Below are positions 56,806-64,000 of a DNA stretch of 64,000 nucleotides, one piece after another; the stretch's first letter is position 1; every line of letters starts with the position of its first letter. The stretch spans positions 4,268,195-4,332,194 of the forward strand of contig NC_052113.1 in the NCBI RefSeq assembly GCF_012273895.1, read 5' to 3'. Below the pieces are notes generated by a model that was not told where the DNA came from, made no database searches, and saw only the letters and a list, made by a program, of their open reading frames with translations. Origin of the DNA: Zerene cesonia. Lineage: Eukaryota > Arthropoda > Insecta > Lepidoptera > Pieridae. The position numbers and the translations under genes were made by a program.

Positions 56806-59800
56806 TAAATCAAATGATAGCTTCAATCTACCGCTGTATAATCATTTTTATATAAAAATAGCATAATAGAAACTTCATACGTGATGGATGAAGATAGGTC
56901 ACTTGCATCGTCTTTGTTTATGATAGAAAATGGAACACATATATAAATGTAAAGTATGATAAAAAGTTTTAGCTGTAAAAAATTAATATTGCCAAAATAT
57001 ATAAACCATCAGAACTTCCATTAATATAAGTGCCAATAAAGCATTTGTTATTTAGGAACTCTTTGTTTCTCACTACATATTATCTGTATTTTTGTATTGT
57101 ATTAGATATTTATTATTTTGGGAGTAATTCATGATTGCGTGGGTATAACTGTATTTCGTATTATTACAATGGATCGAAGACATTCAGAATACATATTTTT
57201 AACTAATATAAAATGAATAAAATTATTTATTAAAACGAGATTTGGAACATGAGCAATGAAAACAGCACAGTGCATGTGTCAGAGAGAGACGGCGATACAT
57301 AATGGTAAACGACACCAACCTGTGAACGAAAATTTAAAAATATGTGTATGTATAATGAAAACTTCTTAATCATCATTAGGAATATCTCAAGATGATATTT
57401 TTTTTTTTATTTATGGGTCAAATCACTCAAATTTGGTATTTTTCTCCGTTATAATAATTCATTTCTCTACTACTACTTACTATATATAATTCATATAATA
57501 CATCATACAAAAATGTCATATTAGAGACATATATTGGTGAATAGTTTTATCGTGATAAGTCAGGAGCATTTTTACTTATATTTAAATGAAAAATTCCTAT
57601 CAACCTATTAGAACGGATTAATTTGAAGAATGTATCATACCTACTAGGTCTCCAAAAAGGTACCGTATACTAAAAAAATTAAACAAATTGAATCATTTAC
57701 ATACTCTTACGTAACACTTTTCTTAAGATATTATAAGGACAAACTTTATAAGTTTAAAAAGTTAATTTGATTAAAATTAATATCGGTCATAAAATGAATG
57801 ATTTTACTCACAGATATACATTTCAATGGTGCTATTAAAATAACACCTGAAAAGCAGGACGAAATACAGATTATAATTATTCAGATCGCGCTGAGAAGTC
57901 TTTTACCGTCCCATTTACTTCAAACAATGCACTTATAACAGTATCTTCAGCACTGTATCATTCCCATTTGCACTGCAGTGTAGTGAAAAGCCTTTTTCCA
58001 CTCCCGCTGAGCAATTACAGAATTCAAACACATTTCGCTTTATATCTACTTAATACAAATGCCTTGAATGTGACCCGACAACCTAGTATTTTTGCGACGA
58101 CTTAAATAAATAGCATGTCTTTTATACGCGACTTCAATTTCCTTCATGTTGTTAAGTCAATACAAATTACAGTTTGAAAGAAATACTGACATCTAATGTT
58201 TTTAGCTCTCAACAGGATATTAAAGAGGAAATTTTATTACTGAATTCGCGTTTTGTTAGTTTGAAGTGAAATTTATAGGCCACGATACAAACAAATTTCA
58301 GTTCGAATTTGACGATATTAAAATTTGTTAAAACTTCCAATTATTTTTAAACTTTTACCACATGTTATATAAAACTATGCTGGTCTTTGTTTTCAATTAT
58401 TTTTGATATTTTACTTTTCATATTTACATACGTATTTTGTTGTCTAACCATACTCATCACATTTAAATCAAATTATGCGACTATTATTTTACAACTAAAA
58501 CAATATATATAGAAGAGAGGTGACTTATCAGAATGTCTACATTACTGAAAAACGTGCTCTCTTAGAAACATCGTTCTCTAGTTGCAATTATTATAATCAT
58601 TATCTTGTAATGTTAATTTCAATAACCGGTTCTGCTAATATGTTAATGTCAAAAAGTATATATATATGATATTCCACTTGGCTGCAAAGAAAATTTCGTT
58701 TTTATTATAATACAAACTAGAGGAGTCCATACATTACTAATTTTATTAGTATTTATTTTAATATAAAAGTATACAAACTACACTGCTGTGGCCATAGTTG
58801 TACAAACTTCTTAAAACTTTTTTCAACGTTTTCCACAAAAGATAGATACATTAAATCGAAAATATTATCAGCATGCAAGCATTCCATATAAATTTGCACA
58901 AAAGGCTTCCCGGCTACCGGCACACAAGTTATTTGTGAAATAACTTTTTACTTTTGTAGTTCGGTACCTACACGTAATCACGCGAAAAATTTGGCATTCA
59001 AATGTGCTGAATCGTCACGTTTTATACGAGACGATATCTATTTAATATAAATCATTTGTCCGACGATACATACATTTTATTTTAGCTTTTGAAATCAATA
59101 CAAAATGGTATTTGTTTTTCACACCAATGTTCAATTTAGGGCCATAAATCTGCGTATGTATCTGAGTAATTTAGTAATGAATACCTGCAGTAGGAGACTT
59201 TTATCTGTTTCCAACTGGGATAATTTGGGATAATTTTAATATTTCCAAATCCACTTCTGACTTATTATCATACATGGTCGTGTTATAAATTAAAATGCTT
59301 TTATTTTAAAATAATGCAAGTTTTAAAATCAATTGTAATGATAAAATTGACTCATATCACTTTTAATGCATTTTACGTAGGTACGTCTGTCTAACTAAAT
59401 ATACATACTATTTAAAGCTATAAAAATAGGGTGCTGATTTTTCTAACCACTGAAAAAACTAATTCATAAGCTGTATAACAGAAATCATGTTAACATTATG
59501 CACGACTCTTATAAATGCAAAAGTATCAATTTTGATTGCGCTTACAGCTCTTAGTTCAATTTTATATGAAAAGGTACATTTTATTTCTTGATCGTAGACC
59601 TAGCATAACCGCATGTCATGCTTGAGAGAAATTCTGCCGTACACAGTTTCTATTTAGCTTGGTTAGTTCCAATTTTATCGGAGCCGATATCCCATCTAGC
59701 TTTAATGAAAAGGTCATGTTTGATTGCTAACTATATGTCAGATTCTCAGCAGTAACATTACGTCAACAATTTTGAAACGTTCTTACTCTTATCACTTACG

Positions 59801-61327
59801 GGTATGGCCAAATTAAATATCCATTATCAAGAACGACCTTCCATTCCGTACTATTGGCCTGATTATTTTCATCGCATATATTTGATTTCGAATCTGAGGA
59901 TGATTAACAGGAAGTTAGTACAATACGTTAAAAACATTATGAAAAGTAATTATGTGAATTGAATAAAGGCACATGTTTATGAATTAATTAATTAACTTTA
60001 AAAATGCTTAACTTCTATCATGAATATAGCTTTATTTACCAGATAATATACATTAACTAAAATTTAGTTCGAGTCACTTGAATGAAAATGTTTATAAAAA
60101 TCCCCACAGAATAGAATAAGCCATTCATTGCCGTTCAAAAGTAACCATGTTTTCACGACTGAATGCTGAAATGTGTTTAGAATCCATTTTATTTCCAACG
60201 AAATAAAATTCCAACATAAATTTAGCCATGGGTCTCTTGTATTCTGACCCTTTGTATATGCAATTAATTTTGCCAATTTCCGCCCGAGCGGCATTTAACA
60301 TCCGATGAAAATAACGGAAATATGTTCTAATTTAAATATTTGAAAATATCGCAGTAGGTATACAATCTCCTGTATCTGATAATAAATTATTAGAAAATGA
60401 TCAGGAGGTTGGGAAGACACAAGCAGTTATTGTAATTATATAGTTTTAAATAAAAATGTTAGTTAAAATTCTTAGCCGTTTTATTTTATTTTGAAAAAGG
60501 TTTGAAACAAATACTGGCTTATATGAAATGAAATATGAAAATACGATAATCATTCTGATTTGAATCCTTTTGAGTAACTAATGTGCCATGAGACTTTTTG
60601 TATTTAATCTGCATATGGTCTTAATATGGTTAAAAAAAATAACGAAAACATCTCTAAAATGCTGCACACTAGACTGAAGTGTGAAACAATCATATGACTT
60701 TGTAAATGATAATGGTGTAGAAATAAATAACTTTTTATTATTATCAGTTTTTTTTTAATATTATGCAACCATTTAGAATGCCTCGTACTAAAACCCAAAT
60801 AGTACACAACACTTATGCGGCACGCTTATGCCATGTTTAAATGGGGATATAAATAATAGGATTAATTTAAAAATGATTAAAGATTAATAATTTAAAGATG
60901 ATTTATTTTATAAGCCGGTTTTAATAGGTGTTTGTTTAACTTTCACTTCCGTTTATATAGTTTCGCTCTTTCGCAGTCGGGCAATTATAAGGCGATTATT
61001 CAAATTGTATTCCAGCTCATTAATTCCATCGGAACTATTTTAATTGTAGTCATTCCACCAACAAATCAAATATTGGCGTAAATAACAAACGAATGAAATG
61101 TCCATTTATTTTAATTAATAAAAGGCAAATACATATATCGAATTTATGAAGCGAAAATTTCATCGCACTATAATTGGAACATTTTTATATACAGTATCAA
61201 ATTATACAAATTGTCCAAGATATTTTTTTGTTGATCAATCCCTTTGATTGATCATGTAAATATGGTGAATTCAAGTAAATTCTTGCTACCGGACTGCGAC
61301 ACAAAGAAGGGTAATGTTTTTCGTTGG
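56806..61327. other. long AT-rich stretch, no gene seen
   Basis: About 4.5 kb without a recognised repeat family, splice-bounded frame or RNA gene. Frames at 60064-60294 and 60604-60807 (minus) show no motif. It could be intronic or intergenic. Confidence 0.4.
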
Positions 61328-61390
61328 TATGTACGTATATATGTGTATATATATACATGTGTATGTATGTATGTGACTGTGTATGCCTGT
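61328..61390. repeat. TA/TG/GTAT microsatellite
   Basis: Alternating TATG, TATA and TGTA units, for example GTGTATATATATACATGTG. Confidence 0.75.
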
Positions 61391-61539
61391 TTCTTTAAAT
61401 AAAGAAATAATAGCGCTATAAGGGGCTTTTTTGTTGTACCTTAGCTTGCTATCAAATGACAGATCATAAAATTACTATTAGATGCAGTAAATCTAAAAAG
61501 TTATCAGCCGAGTTTTTTGTTTTCACAAAAATAATTCTT

Positions 61540-61668
61540 CAGGCCTTCTATGAGGGTTCAGGCCATAATCCACCACGCTGGCCAAGTGCGGGTTGGCAGA
61601 TGTCACATGTCGTCGAACTTCGATTCTTTGACATGTCGGTTTCCTGACGATGTTTTCCTTCACCGTCT
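61540..61668 (-). mobile_element. SINE fragment (GAT-tailed family), both ends missing
   Basis: GGCCTTCTATGAGGGTTCAG, GGCCATAATCCACCACGCTG, TTGGCAGATGTCACATGTCG and GATGTTTTCCTTCACCG are nearly identical to the body of the copy at 2671. Neither the ATC-repeat tail nor the tRNA head is present. Confidence 0.75.
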
Positions 61669-62733
61669 ACAATATAATGGCTACTAATTTAAAAATATAA
61701 TGGCTACTAATTTAATAATTGTGATACCACAATCTTCCATACAAGAAAACATTGCCGATTGAAATCAAACTACGTAACAATGTGCTCATCCTTTGGAATT
61801 CACGTTCATTAAACACACCTCGTAATCTATGTACATCAGTATAATGAAACAAAATATAATTTAATCAAAATGCTACATGTAATTATCAATTTTCATGACG
61901 ATGGGTTTTCAGCTCAACGAGCTGCGTGTAATCACGCTTAAATTAAATTGAGGTATACAGTATACGGCATTTTTAATATGCAAAAACAATCGGAATAATG
62001 TAAATAATACAGTATCATTGATGTACGCATAATGCATTTATTAATATAGTTATTTTTGGAAGTATGGCGTTGGCGTGCACGATATGGTTTGTGCATGGTC
62101 AGTCTTTATTAATTGGCTACGCTGTGAATTTCGATACTGTATATATTTCGATGTCACAACTTTGGACTTTTTGCAAAAAACCCGGAACACAATATATAGA
62201 AAACCTGCATTGTAATGTCTTAGGTTAATGGGTTTAATGAACCTTTTTAACATATAATAACTATTCTAGAGACGACATGGGAAAGACGTGGGCAAAAAGC
62301 TACACTGACCTTAACCATATCAGTTTAGTGATTAAATGAAAAAGTAAACTACCCTAACTCAATTAATTAGTATAATAAAAAGAATTGAATAAACAGGTAA
62401 TACTAAAAAATATATAAAAAAATGGTCAAAAAGTGTAAAAATTAAGTCGTAAAAGCTACCCCTTCTGATAACGATAAAACATTAGGTATGTTAAAACAAA
62501 ACCAATTCATGATAAAATATGATTTATTTACAAGCTACATTTCATCGCGCAATCAGGATCATATTTCAGGACAAACACGTCATAAATATACCTCATTTTA
62601 GATATTTTAGGAAAATTAAATGTTTTTCTAAAACGAAATGGTTCTGTACAAATAATTAGAATATAAAAACATTTTTACTATAGCATTAGTTTTTTTTTTA
62701 TTTATTTAATAAGTCAATAATCTACAATTGTTG
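61669..62733. other. AT-rich stretch, no gene seen
   Basis: A short direct repeat of ATATAATGGCTACTAATTTAA occurs twice near 61670-61720 in slightly varied form. Otherwise nothing was recognised. Confidence 0.4.
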
Positions 62734-63235
62734 TTAAAAAATTATGTTTGAAAAGAAACTTGAAGGATAATAGGATGACCTTATGTTGATAGGATGTGCG
62801 TTATTCAACCTCACAGTTCGCACGGTAAATGAAAAGAATAAATATATAAGGGAAGAGAAAAATCGGTTTTTGTGAGGAGACATGCATCGACATGCATACA
62901 TGGAGGGAGACAACAATACGCTATGTATTGTTGTCTCCCTGTGTAGATCGAGTTCATGAGAAGAACCCATGATCACGAACGTTTAAGGTAGGGTTCACAT
63001 TTAGGACCAAAAAGGAATGGTTTAAGGAGAGAAAGGGTGAGAGTATTCCTGCGAAGTCGGCAACCAATTGAGTTTCGAGCGATATTCTGAGATATGATTA
63101 AATTTGCGCAAGCCAAGATAAATCGGATAGTAAGATTTTTAAATCGATCTAATTTATTAAGTAGCTCCTTATTAAAGTCTAAATAGCAAGCAAAATCATT
63201 ATCAAGGATAGTGGGCGACGAAGTCTATGCCAGCA
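62734..63235 (-). pseudogene. decayed LINE ORF2 C-terminus (jockey-like)
   Basis: In the element's direction, frames read DNDFACYLDFNKELLNKLDR, then FKNLTIRFI, then ISEYRSKLNWLP. After further frameshifts come PKCEPYLK, GSSHELDLH, FFSSLIYLFFSFTVRTVRLN and HPINIRSS. Jockey-type ORF2 C-termini have the same series: 'DYCD..LDRLQ..CIRF..', 'YR..LNWLPI', 'YL..RF', '..LR' and 'F(S)VQAVRLWN.LP..IR'. At least three frame changes and internal stops show it is dead. It is a different LINE subfamily from that at 9336. A perfect 16-bp palindrome lies within it (62904-62940). Confidence 0.75.
62904..62940. repeat. perfect 16-bp palindrome, 5-base loop
   Basis: AGGGAGACAACAATAC (62904-62919) and GTATTGTTGTCTCCCT (62925-62940) are exact reverse complements around GCTAT. 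It lies inside the decayed LINE ORF2. Confidence 0.9.
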
Positions 63236-63759
63236 CAATTTTCGTGGGGACAAGTAAAACAGTTACGGTTTCCATATAAAGATGACGTAACGCCAAAAAA
63301 AACTTACAAATAACTTATGTTTCCATTCTATGAAATCTGTTGCTGGCTCGGGAACGGCGATATAATATTATATATAAATGTTATGTGTATAGGCACAGGT
63401 TGAATATTAATTATGTGGTAAATATAAATAAATCTATATAATACTTGTAAGAAGACAAATTATTGCATATGTTTAATAAGTATGATTTATAGGTGTAGAT
63501 ATTATGTTATAATTTTATAAGAAAAGGAACCCCAATCTTATTACAATAATAAACACGTAAAGAACCTATTTAGATTATGATCTCATAAATAATTAATTAT
63601 ACTTAACGTGATAATTTATAGCAGTCATGTTCAAAAGAAATATTTAATTATCTATCATTAATATTCGCTCCATTAACAATTCAAAATATAAATTTGCTCT
63701 TGATATTTTTGTATGAAATTAATATGAATAAATTAGAACCTAATTCATTTCAAAAAATA
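63236..63759. other. AT-rich stretch, no gene seen
   Basis: Nothing was recognised. Confidence 0.4.
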
Positions 63760-63870
63760 GCTTACTAGAAAGGAAAGTACCAGTTTCATCAAAATCGGTT
63801 CACCCAATAGAAGTTCTAAGGTAAGAAACACAAAGATATCCAGTTCAATTAAGGACTTCTTTTTTTAAAC
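63760..63870. repeat. dispersed repeat (TTTCATCAAAATCGGTTCACCC family)
   Basis: GTTTCATCAAAATCGGTTCA, CCCAATAGAAGTTCT and a later TTCAATTAAGGACTTCTTTT match a repeat I recognise as common in Lepidoptera. Ends are not defined. Confidence 0.55.
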
Positions 63871-64000
63871 GATAAAATATAGTATTTATAAATAGCGAAT
63901 ACAAAAGATAACCTCTACAACACATACACCTACGTAAAGCATTGAACATTTTGGCCAAATGATATATGAAACTCAATTTGATTATTATAACAGTTATCCC

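Noticed and set aside
62904..62940. Pre-miRNA at the 16-bp palindrome
   Set aside because: The hairpin is only 37 bases and lies within a LINE coding remnant; too short for Dicer-type precursors.
1..64000. CRISPR array, phage or bacterial operon
   Set aside because: The only short-period tandem repeats are microsatellites and the hairpin satellite; spacing, introns and repeat families are those of an insect genome.

Overview
The window looks like a piece of a lepidopteran (moth or butterfly) nuclear genome. It is AT-rich, its few genes have introns, and it is packed with repeat families I associate with Lepidoptera. These include short TC...CTAG Helitron-type elements inserted between A and T, tRNA-derived SINEs (one family with a GAT-repeat tail), jockey/CR1-like and RTE-like LINE pieces, a Tc1-like transposase remnant and a foldback MITE. 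No bacterial-style operons, rRNA, CRISPR array or free-standing tRNA gene was seen. Four runs of N interrupt it: three are exactly 1000 bases (placeholder gaps at 10013-11012, 22187-23186 and 26547-27546, with a fourth 1000-base one at 42942-43941) and one is 129 bases (25382-25510).

Host gene: the only convincing host coding sequence is at the left edge. Three short plus-strand exons (185-287, 981-1086, 1349-1480) join in phase and encode about 112 residues: the C-terminal cyclic-nucleotide-binding-type domain of an HCN/CNG-like ion channel, ending at a stop codon. The rest of the gene lies to the left of the window. The domain lacks the acidic and basic residues that normally hold the cyclic nucleotide.

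Mobile elements: the largest is a minus-strand non-LTR retrotransposon at about 23187-26546. Its ORF1 has a PHD-like zinc finger and coiled coil, its ORF2 has an endonuclease and the start of a reverse transcriptase, and an unusual T-rich hydrophobic open frame lies between them, ending directly at the ORF2 ATG. Left of its gap is a Helitron-like terminus whose GC-rich hairpin is repeated five times with a 74-75 base period. Decayed LINE ORF2 C-termini lie at 9336-9934 (+) and 62734-63235 (-). A 5'-truncated RTE-type LINE with a perfect 13-base target duplication lies at 33521-33714, a Tc1 remnant at 17725-18135, and a 184-base foldback MITE at 51561-51744. About a dozen Helitron-like insertions and two SINE families are spread throughout.

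The rest (roughly two thirds of the window) is AT-rich sequence in which I see no supported gene. It may be intergenic or intronic sequence of a gene whose exons lie outside the window. A few GC-richer islands (around 48880-49090, 53097-53282 and 28397-28513) are noted as unexplained. All calls come from reading the sequence; no database search was possible.
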